A stretch of 64,000 nucleotides of DNA from contig JAEUKI010000062.1 of NCBI GenBank assembly GCA_016793325.1, forward strand, positions 372,001-436,000, in the 5' to 3' direction. This document shows, piece by piece, positions 28,091 to 36,023 of the stretch. Under the pieces are notes generated by a model, which was not told the DNA's origin, did no database searches, and saw only the letters and a list, made by a program, of their open reading frames with translations. The position numbers were made by a program, and so were the translations under genes. The number at the start of each line of letters is the position of its first letter. Within the stretch, counting starts at the first letter, position 1. This DNA is from Myxococcales bacterium (GTDB lineage: Bacteria > Myxococcota_A > Polyangia > Polyangiales > Ga0077539).

Positions 28091-29203
28091 ATGGCCCCTT
28101 CGAATCGTCTCGCTGGTCTCTTCGCGTCGCTCGTCGTGCTCGCTTCTGCGACCGCGAGCGCGCGTCCACAACACCGCCCGCAGCGCGCGTTCGAGCGTTG
28201 GACCGAGGTTCGTAGCGGCGTCCGCCACCTCGAGCGGCGCGACGGACCCTTCGCCTATCACGTCGTCGCGATCGACCTGCGAACCGAAGGGCTGCGCATC
28301 GAGAGCACCGACGAAGCGACTGCCCTCCCGACGCAGGTGCACCGCGGCGCGCACCGATGGACGCGAACGAGCACCTGGGCTCGACGCGTCGACGCGGACA
28401 TCGCGATCAACGGCAACTACTACGACCTCACTCGCTGGCGCTCGGCTTGCGGGCTCGCGGTGAGCGAGGGGCATCGTTGGCGCTCGACCTACGACGATCG
28501 AAGGCTCAACTGCTTCGCGTCTGCGGGCTTCGGCGACGGCGGTCGAGTGTCCTTCTTCGACTCGCGGCGCCTTCGAAAGAGCGGCGATTTGCCTGCGTGG
28601 ATGCAGACCGTGGTGTCCGGCTCGCCGGCGCTCGTGCGCAACGGAGAGCTCGTTCACATCCGCCACCCGCGGCACGCGCTCTATCGCAACCCGCGCACCG
28701 CGATCGGCGTCGACAAAGATGGAACCACGCTGTTCCTCCTCGTCGTCGATGGCCGCGAAGGAAGCGCGCAGGGCATGACGTGCCGCGAAGCCGCGACCGT
28801 GCTCCGCGACCTCGGCGCGCACAACGCGATCAACCTCGACGGAGGCGGCTCGAGCGCGCTCTACATCGCGCAAGAGGGCGGCGTCGTGAACCACACCGGC
28901 GAACCCGAGCGCCCGGTCGTCAATCACCTCGGGTTCTTCTTCGACGATTCGACGACGAACGCGCGCAGCGCCACGCCGCCGACCGTCGCTGCGCCCGGAG
29001 CTCCGGCGCGATCGCCGAGCGGTCTCACCCCGTTCGCGGCGAACGCCGCGGCGTTGCGTCGCGCGGACCCGATGACGTTCGTCGCGCCTGCGCAGGGTCA
29101 CGCGGCGGCGTTTGGATCGGTGGCGTCGCTCGCGGTCGCCGGTGTCGTCGCGACGCGCCGTCGTCGCTCGGCCGCGAACCCGGCGATCGACGGCGCGCGA
29201 TAG
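28091..29203 (+). CDS. Secreted phosphodiester glycosidase-family protein (NAGPA domain)
   Basis: The 370-residue protein has a signal peptide ending ATASARP and the PF09992 phosphodiester glycosidase fold. ADIAINGNYYD, a DG-rich middle (GTTLFLLVVDGRE) and the signature NAINLDGGGSSALYI are all present. The family includes the human uncovering enzyme and many bacterial exopolysaccharide-related enzymes, so it probably acts on a glycan phosphodiester outside the cell. The start at 28091 has GGAGG seven bases before it. The C-terminus ends with a weak hydrophobic stretch followed by RRRR (SLAVAGVVATRRRR), similar in layout to a MYXO-CTERM tail but without the Cys. Confidence 0.88.
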   Translation: MAPSNRLAGLFASLVVLASATASARPQHRPQRAFERWTEVRSGVRHLERRDGPFAYHVVAIDLRTEGLRIESTDEATALPTQVHRGAHRWTRTSTWARRVDADIAINGNYYDLTRWRSACGLAVSEGHRWRSTYDDRRLNCFASAGFGDGGRVSFFDSRRLRKSGDLPAWMQTVVSGSPALVRNGELVHIRHPRHALYRNPRTAIGVDKDGTTLFLLVVDGREGSAQGMTCREAATVLRDLGAHNAINLDGGGSSALYIAQEGGVVNHTGEPERPVVNHLGFFFDDSTTNARSATPPTVAAPGAPARSPSGLTPFAANAAALRRADPMTFVAPAQGHAAAFGSVASLAVAGVVATRRRRSAANPAIDGAR

Positions 29204-29257
29204 CGAACTCGAAAACGTGTGCCCGAACGACCTCACGGCGTCGCGATGAACCGCGGT

Positions 29258-29914
29258 TCATTCGCGCCACCAGTGAATCGGCCACCCGCGCGTTCGCGCG
29301 GTGAAATACAGCCGCGGGTCTGGGTTGACCGCGACGGGGCGCGCGACGCGCTCGAGCATCGGGAGGTCCGAGACCGAGTCGGTGTAGAAGCTCGATTGGT
29401 CGAGGTCGATGTCGTGCTCGCGGGCGAAGCGCTCGGCGGCTTCGACCTTTCCGTGCCCGTAGCAGAGCGGCGCGAGGTGCTTGCCCGTGAGCACGCCGTC
29501 CCGCACTTCGACGCGCGAGCAGAGGACGTGGTCGATCCCGACCGCGCGCGCGACAGGCTCGGCCGCGTACGGCGTCGCGCTCGTGAGAAGAACGCACACG
29601 TCGCCCTGACTTCGACAGCGATCGAGCTCGCTGCGGGCGCGTCCGCTGAGCGTCGCGAGCACCTCGTCGCGTACCCATTTCGCGACCTTCGCGCGCAGAT
29701 CCGACTCGCGCACGCCGCGGTAGGGCGCGGTTACTTTTTGCGCGAGCCCCTCGGCGTCGAGCACGCCGAGCGAGTACTGCGTGAGCCAGCTCGCGAGCTT
29801 CACGAGCTCGCTTCGCGGCGACTCGCCGTTGCGAACCTGCCACCGGACGTACGAGACCGCGCTGTTGGTGACGAGTAGCGTTCGGTCCATGTCGAAGAAT
29901 GCAGCGCGTTTCAT
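29258..29914 (-). CDS. HAD-superfamily (subfamily IB) phosphatase
   Basis: This 218-residue cytoplasmic hydrolase carries the HAD motifs: FDMDRT (nucleophile Asp8, acid Asp10), LLTSATP (motif II) and YTDSVSDLPML (motif IV). The helical cap between motifs I and II is of the C1 type, as in HAD-IB enzymes (SerB-like phosphoserine phosphatases and lipid-phosphate phosphatases). The Lys of motif III is in GHGKVEAA. Substrate is unknown; the family includes lysophosphatidate and phosphoserine phosphatases. It is divergent from the MJ1316 fusion gene at 30091. Confidence 0.9.
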   Translation of the reverse strand: MKRAAFFDMDRTLLVTNSAVSYVRWQVRNGESPRSELVKLASWLTQYSLGVLDAEGLAQKVTAPYRGVRESDLRAKVAKWVRDEVLATLSGRARSELDRCRSQGDVCVLLTSATPYAAEPVARAVGIDHVLCSRVEVRDGVLTGKHLAPLCYGHGKVEAAERFAREHDIDLDQSSFYTDSVSDLPMLERVARPVAVNPDPRLYFTARTRGWPIHWWRE

Positions 29915-30090
29915 GAGAGCGGCTTTGCCTTCTGTTGGCGAGACGCAGCCCGAGGCGAGTCTGTGCCGCGGGGCGTCGAAGGATCTCGCGCGGGCAGCGT
30001 ACGCTCGTCCCGCGCGTCGCGCAGCATCGACCCTTGCGCTGCCGAGCGCAGCGACACACTGCTCGGCCTCTCGAACTCCGTGAGCCTCCC

Positions 30091-32331
30091 ATGCGAACCA
30101 GCCGCGAGCTCTATCACTGGATCCGCTGGGATCCGCGCTTCGATCCGGGCGAGTTCACGTTCGGCTACGACGACCACGGCGGCGCGCCCAAAGAGCTCGC
30201 GCTGACCGCGTTCGTCGCCGATGGCGACATCCCGTGGCATCGCGTGATGTACCTCAAGCGTCGCGCGGAGATCGTGTGGGACCGACGCACGGGCGTCGAT
30301 CGACTCGCGGTGGACGCGTCGAGCGCCGCCGTTCGCTGGCCTTCGCACACGCGATTCACGCGGCTCGAACCGCGGTCGTTCGACGGCGAACAATGGGCGG
30401 TCCTCGATGCTGCGGCGAGCACCGCGAGACCCGCGTCGCTCTCGCTGCTCGCGTTCAACGTCCTCGACGAGCAGCACGTCCCGCTGAGCGCCGCGGACCC
30501 CGAGCGGGGACGGCGATTGATCGACGCGATCGTCGAAGCGGACGCCGACGTCGTGACGCTCGAAGAGGTCACGGGGGCTTTCTTTCGCGAGCTCACGAGC
30601 GACACACGAATTCGAGCACGCTACGCGGCGGTCAACGCCCTTCCCGAGAGCGCCCCGCAGTCGGTGGTGGTCCTCTCGAGGCACAGCGTTCGATGGGCGG
30701 GGCACCTTCGGTTCTCGTCACACAAGCACGCGGTCGCGATCGGGATCGAGCTCGCGTCGGGCCCGGCGCTCGTCGTCGGGGTGCATCTCCCGAGCGACTA
30801 CGCGACGGACGCGAGGGACATTCGGCGAGCGTATTTGCGGACGCTCGTCGCCGCGCTCGACGAAGAGCCGTCGATCCCCGCGATCGTCGCGGGCGACTTC
30901 AACGAAGGGGACGAGACTAGCTTCGCGAGCGAGCTCGCGGGCTTCGTCGACGCGTGGACCGTCGCGGGCGAGGGCGAAGGAAACACGTGGGAGCCAGCGC
31001 ACAACGCGCTCGCCGAGCACGCGAGCCGCACGGGGCTCGCGAGGCGCCTCGATCGAGCGTTCGTTCGCGACCTCGTCGGGGCCCTCCCGATCGTGCGCGC
31101 CGCGGTGCTCCGCGGCGAGCGAGCGCGACCGGCGTCCGATCATTGGCCGTTGCGGGTCGAATTCGTGGGCGCACCCGAAGGAGCGCTCGACGCCCCCCTC
31201 GAGTCCAAGCGTGATCGGCTCGTGGCGCTGCTCGATCGCGCGCTCTGCAACATGCTCGGCGAGGGGGCGAGCTCGATCGTCCACGCGATCGGAAGTCACG
31301 CGATGGGCGCCGCGGACGACGAGAGCGACCTCGATGTGCTCGTGACCGTTCCCGCGTGGTGCGACGGGGCGCTGTTTCTCGACGAGACCGCGCGCGCGCT
31401 CGCGTCGGTCCCGTCTGTCGAGGCGGTGGAGGTGATCGACACGGCGAACGTCCCGATCGTTCGGTGCGTGATCGAAGGGGTCTCGGTGGACCTGCAGCGC
31501 GCGACGCGACCGACGCGCATGGACGCGCGAGGACCGGGCTATCTCGATGAGCCGTCGCTCGACGCCGTCGATCCCGACTCGCGTCGAGCGCTCTTGTCCG
31601 CTGTCGACGCCCGCGTCTTGCGCGAGTTCGTGAGCTCGCACAGCGCGGACGCTCCGTTCGCGACGCTCGTGCGACGCGTCAAGCGCTGGGCGCGCGCGCG
31701 ACAGATCGCCGGTCAAGCGTATGGAATGGTCAACGGCCTCGCGTGGTCCGTGCTCTCTGCGCTCGTGGCGGCCGAGTGCGCTCGCGAGAAGGTGCACGAC
31801 GAAGACGAGGTCCTCGCGCGGTTCTTCGCGCGCTACGCGTCTTGGAACGGCGAGAGCGCGGTCTCGCTCGGGCTCGTCGGGCCGTGGGTTCGCAGCGCGC
31901 GCGACGTGTTTCCCGTGCTCGCGCCGTCGAGCCCCGCGCGAAACGTGACGCGGTCGATGACCCCTGCGACGAGGACGCACGTGCGCGACGAGCTCGCGCG
32001 GGCGCACGCCCTCGCGCTGAAGGGAGAGCTCGAGCGCGCGACCGAGCCGATCACGTCGAGGCCAAAATTCGCGGCGATCGTCCGCGGCTACGGGCACGAC
32101 GCGCGCGCCGTTCGCGCCGCGCGCGGCTTCATCGAGTGGCGCATGGTGCGCGCGGTGATGGCCCTCGACGAGCGAGGCTTGCGCCCGCGCCCGTTGCCCG
32201 CGATGACCGAAGAGACCGTTGATTCTGTGTGCGCGGTCATCGGGCTGCGCACCGGCGCGTCTCCGTCGGTGCGCGCCGAGGTCGAACGCGCGTTCGTCGA
32301 CGCGCCGTGCGTGATCGAAATCGAGTGGTGA
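30091..32331 (+). CDS. MJ1316 - endonuclease/exonuclease/phosphatase - poly(A)-polymerase-type nucleotidyltransferase fusion
   Basis: This 746-residue cytoplasmic protein joins three domains. Residues 1-75 match MJ1316/DUF504, proposed to recognise cyclic RNA ends (LYHWIRWDPRFDPGEFTFGY, IPWHRVMYLKRRAEIVWDRR). Residues about 116-358 are an EEP phosphoesterase with the active-site set Asn123 (AFNVLDE), Glu158 (TLEE), His232 (GVHLPS), Asp269/Asn271 (GDFN) and Asp350/His351 (SDHWP). Residues about 375-600 are a pol-beta/poly(A)-polymerase nucleotidyltransferase with GS at 401-402, catalytic Asp413/Asp415 (DLDVLV) and Asp467 (SVDLQ), then the central helical domain. All active sites look intact. 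The mix suggests RNA end processing and resynthesis, as in RNA-repair systems. It is not in an obvious operon. Confidence 0.87.
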   Translation: MRTSRELYHWIRWDPRFDPGEFTFGYDDHGGAPKELALTAFVADGDIPWHRVMYLKRRAEIVWDRRTGVDRLAVDASSAAVRWPSHTRFTRLEPRSFDGEQWAVLDAAASTARPASLSLLAFNVLDEQHVPLSAADPERGRRLIDAIVEADADVVTLEEVTGAFFRELTSDTRIRARYAAVNALPESAPQSVVVLSRHSVRWAGHLRFSSHKHAVAIGIELASGPALVVGVHLPSDYATDARDIRRAYLRTLVAALDEEPSIPAIVAGDFNEGDETSFASELAGFVDAWTVAGEGEGNTWEPAHNALAEHASRTGLARRLDRAFVRDLVGALPIVRAAVLRGERARPASDHWPLRVEFVGAPEGALDAPLESKRDRLVALLDRALCNMLGEGASSIVHAIGSHAMGAADDESDLDVLVTVPAWCDGALFLDETARALASVPSVEAVEVIDTANVPIVRCVIEGVSVDLQRATRPTRMDARGPGYLDEPSLDAVDPDSRRALLSAVDARVLREFVSSHSADAPFATLVRRVKRWARARQIAGQAYGMVNGLAWSVLSALVAAECAREKVHDEDEVLARFFARYASWNGESAVSLGLVGPWVRSARDVFPVLAPSSPARNVTRSMTPATRTHVRDELARAHALALKGELERATEPITSRPKFAAIVRGYGHDARAVRAARGFIEWRMVRAVMALDERGLRPRPLPAMTEETVDSVCAVIGLRTGASPSVRAEVERAFVDAPCVIEIEW

Positions 32332-32335
32332 TCGG

Positions 32336-32827
32336 CTATTGTCCCGGCGCGGGGTCCGTCACGGTGAACTCGACGCGTCGATTGCGGTCGTGGCAGCTGT
32401 CGGCGTCCTCGCGGCAGAGCGGCTGCGTGATGCCGTAGCCCGTGGGTTCGAAGCGAACGCTCGAGGCGCCGTGCCGCTCGAGGTACTGCGCCACCGAGCG
32501 CGCGCGGTTCTGCGAGAGCTCGAGGTTCGCCGCGGCGTCTCCGCGGAGATCGGTGTGTCCTTCGACGCGGATCGCGCGGATCTGGGGGTTGTCTCGCAGC
32601 AGCGCCGCGAGGTCGCGGAGGACGGCCTCGCTCTGGCCCTCTTGAATCTCGGCGCTGTTGGTCGCGAACTGAATCTGCTGCGAGAGCGTGATGTGTCCGC
32701 GGTTGACGATGAGGTTGCCGAACGTTCCGCTCGCGGTGGGGCCCCACTGGAAGCGAGGGCTCTGCCCGCACGCGGCGAGGCTCGTGATCGCGGCGAGTGC
32801 GAAGGGCGAGAGGCGCTTGAGGTTCAT
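32336..32827 (-). CDS. OmpA-family lipoprotein (Pal-like)
   Basis: A 163-residue lipoprotein with signal MNLKRLSPFALAAITSLAAC (lipobox LAAC). The OmpA/MotB C-terminal domain spans about 50-160: IQFATNSAEI, VEGHTDLRG with the conserved His and Asp, LSQNRARSVAQYLERHG and RRVEFTV. This fold binds peptidoglycan diaminopimelate, so the protein likely tethers the outer membrane to the wall. It is shorter than most OmpA proteins and lacks a barrel. The stop lies four bases from the convergent fusion gene. The ATG at 32827 is chosen because it gives the lipoprotein signal. Confidence 0.9.
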   Translation of the reverse strand: MNLKRLSPFALAAITSLAACGQSPRFQWGPTASGTFGNLIVNRGHITLSQQIQFATNSAEIQEGQSEAVLRDLAALLRDNPQIRAIRVEGHTDLRGDAAANLELSQNRARSVAQYLERHGASSVRFEPTGYGITQPLCREDADSCHDRNRRVEFTVTDPAPGQ

Positions 32828-33076
32828 TGGTGCTTTCGTGCTCCTGTCGTTTCGACGTTGGTGGGTTCGTCCGTCGAAGAAGGCCTCGAAGACGGACGGA
32901 CCGACGGCGCGATTCAATCGAAGCCGCGAGACAAATGAAAGGCGAAGCGACGCGATGATGCGCCACCGCGCGTGGTGTACGCTGAGCGTTTTTCCTGTTC
33001 TTTGTGCGAGGTGATCGAGGAGGCGCGCGGCGCGCTTTTGCGCGCGAAACTCCGGCACACTCGCGAGTCGAAGCCG

Positions 33077-33895
33077 ATGTCCGCCGAGCAGCTCTACGCC
33101 GAAGGTCGAATCCGCGAAGCCGCCGAATGGCTCGCCCCGCGCGTCGCCCAGTCACGCGATCCCATGTTGGCCCTGCAGCTCTACTTCGCGCAGCTCGACC
33201 TTCAGCAATGGTCCGACGCGTATCAGACGCTCGGGCTCGTGAAGGCCTCGCCTGGAATGGCGCCGGCCGCGATGAAGATGCTCGAGGATTGCGGTCGCGC
33301 TGAGTATCTCCTCGCGCTTCGTTGGTCGGACCCTGCGCAAGCGGCCACGCGCGGCGCGCTTCGAGCGCCTCCACCGTGGCTCGTCGCGACGACGAAGGCG
33401 CACCACGCGCACGTCTCTCGCGCGGGAGAAGCGGCGACGAAGGCCGCGATCGACGAGCGCGAGGCGCTGCGACCGAAGACGCGGGGCACGGTCACGCGTC
33501 GCGGACAGAGCGAGCCCTTCGAGGACATCGTCGACATGGACGCGATGACGAGCGCGTCGATCCCGTTGGCGCACGACCGGACCGTGCTCGACGCGGCGTT
33601 TTGCGAGCTTCGAAGGCTGCGGTTCTTGCCGGCGAAGAGCGCGTTCGACGTGCGTTGGCCGGCGGTCGAGTTCGAGACCGTGTTCGGCGCGCGCGGGACC
33701 TTGCGCACGGTGAGCCTGTACTCGGGCACGGGCCTCGCGGGCGACGCGTACACGCGCATCGGTCGGACGACGGAGTTCGACTACGCGGGCGGATTCGCGC
33801 GGGCCTTCGGGCTACGGGACTATTCGATCACCACGGCGCGGGGCGTCTCGATGACGGGCATCACGGGCATCGAGGAGATCGTCTTCGCGATTTGA
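33077..33895 (+). CDS. ImpE/SciE-family protein (TagJ-like), orphan
   Basis: The 272-residue protein resembles ImpE (PF07024), a type VI secretion accessory protein called TagJ in some systems. The N-terminus is a short TPR-like pair (AEQLYAEGRIREAAEWLAPR, WSDAYQTLGLV). The C-terminal domain has the typical progression FEDIVDMDA, RFLPAKSAFDVRWPAVEFETVFG, LYSGTGL and RIGRTTEFDYAGGFARAFGLRDY with an EEIVFAI end. TagJ binds the TssB/VipA sheath subunit. No tss genes are in the window, so it may belong to a remote cluster, a related contractile device or an unrelated role. The ATG at 33077 matches the family start. Confidence 0.7.
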   Translation: MSAEQLYAEGRIREAAEWLAPRVAQSRDPMLALQLYFAQLDLQQWSDAYQTLGLVKASPGMAPAAMKMLEDCGRAEYLLALRWSDPAQAATRGALRAPPPWLVATTKAHHAHVSRAGEAATKAAIDEREALRPKTRGTVTRRGQSEPFEDIVDMDAMTSASIPLAHDRTVLDAAFCELRRLRFLPAKSAFDVRWPAVEFETVFGARGTLRTVSLYSGTGLAGDAYTRIGRTTEFDYAGGFARAFGLRDYSITTARGVSMTGITGIEEIVFAI

Positions 33896-33897
33896 GC

Positions 33898-34626
33898 TCA
33901 GCGGCCTTCGAGCCACGCTTCGAAGACGTTGCTGATCGCGTGGACGAACACCGCGGCGCCGACGCCGCCGCGCCACACGCGGAGCACCCCGAAGAGCAGC
34001 CCCGGAAAGAACACGGCCGCGCGCGGGGCGGTGACCGCGACGGTGACGTGCGTGATCGCGAAGAGGGCGCTCGCGATCACGATGGGCGCGGCCATCGCGC
34101 GGAGCTTCTTTCGCGCGGGCTCGTCGCGGGGCACGCCGAGCGCGTCGGCGATGCGTGTCTGGGCCCAGCCGCGAAAGTACATCTCCTCGGTGAGCGCGAC
34201 GGCGAGGAGGTTCGTCGCGATGTCCTTGACGTGCGCGGCGTCGAGCGCGAAGCGGCGCACCGGCGGGACGGGGTTCACGTACGGCCAGAAGAACGCGTAC
34301 ACGGGCAGCACGACCGCGACGACGCCCAGCGCCACGGTGAGCTCTCGCAGCGCGAGCGGAACGCTCTCGATCACCGCGCGCACGAGCGAGCGCGAGTCGC
34401 CGTTTGCGCCGGGAAATACGCCTCCGAGCGCGATTCCGAAGCGATGGGTGTCGTCGTCGCCCAGCCGTCGCACGGACACGAGCGCGCCGACGAGGAAGAG
34501 CGCTCCGATGAGGTCGTGCAGGCCGTACCGCTGCGCGGGGCCGCGCGAGAGCGCGAAGACGAGCCCGTTGACGACGGCGAACGAGAGGGCGACGTCGCGC
34601 AGGGCGCGGCGGCGTTGTGGATCCAT
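33898..34626 (-). CDS. CPBP-family intramembrane glutamic endopeptidase
   Basis: A 242-residue multi-pass membrane protein of the CPBP (CAAX and bacteriocin-processing) family. It has the three catalytic motifs: EExxxR at 147-152 (TEEMYFRGW), FxxxH at 189-193 and HxxxN at 229-233 (HAISN). Helices flank them. These enzymes cleave in or near membrane helices. In myxobacteria, CPBP relatives (the myxosortases) process MYXO-CTERM tails, and one such substrate, the protein ending at 63602, is in this window. Myxosortase identity here is an inference. The ATG at 34626 is preferred; a TTG at 34680 would add 18 residues. It converges on the ImpE-like gene. Confidence 0.88.
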   Translation of the reverse strand: MDPQRRRALRDVALSFAVVNGLVFALSRGPAQRYGLHDLIGALFLVGALVSVRRLGDDDTHRFGIALGGVFPGANGDSRSLVRAVIESVPLALRELTVALGVVAVVLPVYAFFWPYVNPVPPVRRFALDAAHVKDIATNLLAVALTEEMYFRGWAQTRIADALGVPRDEPARKKLRAMAAPIVIASALFAITHVTVAVTAPRAAVFFPGLLFGVLRVWRGGVGAAVFVHAISNVFEAWLEGR

Positions 34627-34645
34627 GCGTCGATTTCGCGAGTTA

Positions 34646-34801
34646 GAGGGCGTTGGAGTGGAAGTTCGAGACTTTTGCAAGGAGCTGCGAGACCAGCAAG
34701 GAAGCGATTCGCAGCAATAGCAGCGCTATTGAAAGAATTGCTGACGCCGATGGTCGACGCAGATCTGCAGCAAAAGGCCGAAATCCCACTCCAACGCCCT
34801 C
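34646..34801. mobile_element. 156-bp inverted-repeat element, possible MITE
   Basis: The ends are inverted copies: AGAGGGCGTTGGAGTGG at 34645-34661 is repeated perfectly, reversed, at 34786-34802. The match continues imperfectly for about 15 more bases (TTCG and CTTTTGC on both arms). TTA flanks both sides (34643-34645 and 34802-34804), as a 3-bp target duplication would. It holds no open frame of note. It could be a non-autonomous transposon or a long-stem structured RNA; no transposase is near. Confidence 0.55.
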
Positions 34802-34805
34802 TTAA

Positions 34806-35150
34806 ACCCATACCGCGACGTTCGTCGTGGTGTTCTCGATTCGCGGCATGGGTTTGGATTGAATTTCAGCCGCGCTGGTCCGCTCGGGCATCTGCGATGC
34901 CCATCGCGGGCGCGGCAAAGACCCATACCGCGACGTTCGCCGTGTTGTTCTCGAATCGCGGCATGGGCTTGGATTGAATTTCAGCCGCGCGGGTCCGCTC
35001 GGACATCTTCGATGCCCATCGCGGGCGCGGCAGAGACCCATACCGCGACGTTCGTCGTGGGGGTCTCGGTGCGCGGAAGGGGGATGAGGTTCACTGCCGC
35101 TGCGGCGACCCGCTCGGACATCTTCGATGCCCGTCGTGGATGCGATCCGA
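34806..35150. repeat. Three tandem 115-bp structured repeats
   Basis: Units start at 34806, 34921 and 35036, each opening with ACCCATACCGCGACGTTCG. In unit 1 a 13-bp stem pairs 34806-34818 with 34841-34853 (one mismatch). A second nested hairpin pairs GCCGCGC 34869-34875 with 34910-34916 and GGGCATC 34886-34892 with 34896-34902. Unit 2 keeps most pairs; unit 3 is decayed. The 115-bp period is not a multiple of three, so it is not a protein repeat. The remaining gap up to 35213 holds nothing recognised. Confidence 0.85.
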
Positions 35151-35213
35151 GCTTCTGCGTCGCGGTGGTGGCGAGCGATCGCGTGCCGTGGGGCCTGAGC
35201 GCTGAGCAGATGC

Positions 35214-35660
35214 TCAGTTGGGAAGCGGGTCGGTGGTCTTGCGCTCGGCGCTCTCGGCGCTGTGCGCGACGGACGAGCCGTTGGCGGGGGGCGTGGTTTC
35301 GGCGGATTGCTGCGCGGCTTCGTACTCGCGAAGGACGCGCTCGACCTCGGCGTCCATGCGTCCGGTCAGCATCATTTCGAACATCTTGAAGTCCGCTTGG
35401 AGCGACCAGGCCGGGTACGTGAAGGTGGCCGGGCGGTTCTTCTCGATGAAAAAGTGCGAGAACCAAGCGGGCCCGTAGCCTGCGACGAGCCCGAGCGGGA
35501 TGAATCGCGCCTTGCGCGTGAGGGCGAAGGTCGCGAGGCACCCGAGCGCCATCCCCGTCCCGACGAAGTGAAAGTACCTCGTCAGCGGCTTGGAATGCTC
35601 CTTGACGTAGTAGGGCCAGAACTCCTCGAACGTGCGGAACCGATCACCTGGGGTCGTCAT
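35214..35660 (-). CDS. DUF962 (Mpo1-like) membrane protein
   Basis: This 148-residue protein matches the DUF962/Mpo1-like family: FEEFWPYYVKEHSKPLTRYFHFVGTGMALG at the start, a hydrophobic helix around LGLVAGYGPAWFSHFFIEKNRPATF, then WSLQADFKMFEMMLTGRMD. Yeast Mpo1 is a dioxygenase of 2-hydroxy fatty acids. The paired His residues (YFHFVGT and FSHFFIEKN) fit the iron ligands of that family. Whether bacterial members share the activity is not established to my knowledge. The C-terminal 40 residues are a polar tail. ATG at 35660 was chosen over a GTG two codons upstream. It is divergent from dnaG. Confidence 0.85.
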   Translation of the reverse strand: MTTPGDRFRTFEEFWPYYVKEHSKPLTRYFHFVGTGMALGCLATFALTRKARFIPLGLVAGYGPAWFSHFFIEKNRPATFTYPAWSLQADFKMFEMMLTGRMDAEVERVLREYEAAQQSAETTPPANGSSVAHSAESAERKTTDPLPN

Positions 35661-35754
35661 GGGCACGAATACTAGCGGGTTGGCCCTGCCGTTGCAGCCC
35701 CCCTTCGAGGCACGAAATCGCCGGTTCCTTCAAGGCGAAAGTGGGAGACCTTTC

Positions 35755-35783
35755 TTGACCCGGTATTTTGTGCGCGCTACAGC
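35755..35783 (+). promoter_or_regulatory. Candidate sigma-70 promoter for dnaG-rpoD
   Basis: TTGACC (35755-35760) is followed after 17 bases by TACAGC (35778-35783), a fair -10. It lies 240 bases before the dnaG start in a 363-bp divergent gap that has no gene. The -10 is only moderate, so this is a suggestion. Confidence 0.35.
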
Positions 35784-35817
35784 ACGGGCGGTTTCTGAAG
35801 GCTTCCAAAGACCGCGT

Positions 35818-35893
35818 GTGACCGAGAAATGCGGTCACGGTCACCACGGTCGTCGCTGAGTTTCGAGAACTGTCACGGTCGACCTTCACGGTC
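35818..35893 (+). repeat. Cluster of CACGGTC heptamers with a small palindrome
   Basis: CACGGTC occurs four times, at 35836, 35845, 35874 and 35887. The first overlaps a perfect 7-bp inverted repeat, GTGACCG and CGGTCAC at 35818-35838 around a 7-base loop. The cluster lies between the candidate promoter and dnaG, where a repressor or activator of primase and sigma factor synthesis could bind. Confidence 0.45.
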
Positions 35894-36023
35894 GTGTGGA
35901 TCTCTTTGTGTTCGAGCGCCTGCGCCTGGCCAACACTGACGGAGCGTCCTTGCTGTTTACGAGCGGACAACTGCTGCGGGATACGGTTCATTCCCGCCAC
36001 GCGACGATCGCGGAGGGATCGCT

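Noticed and set aside
34802..35041. Minus-strand frames across the 115-bp repeats
   Set aside because: The 115-bp period shifts frame each unit; the peptides have no coding character.
34806..35150. CRISPR array
   Set aside because: Units are 115 bp without short repeats and unique spacers.
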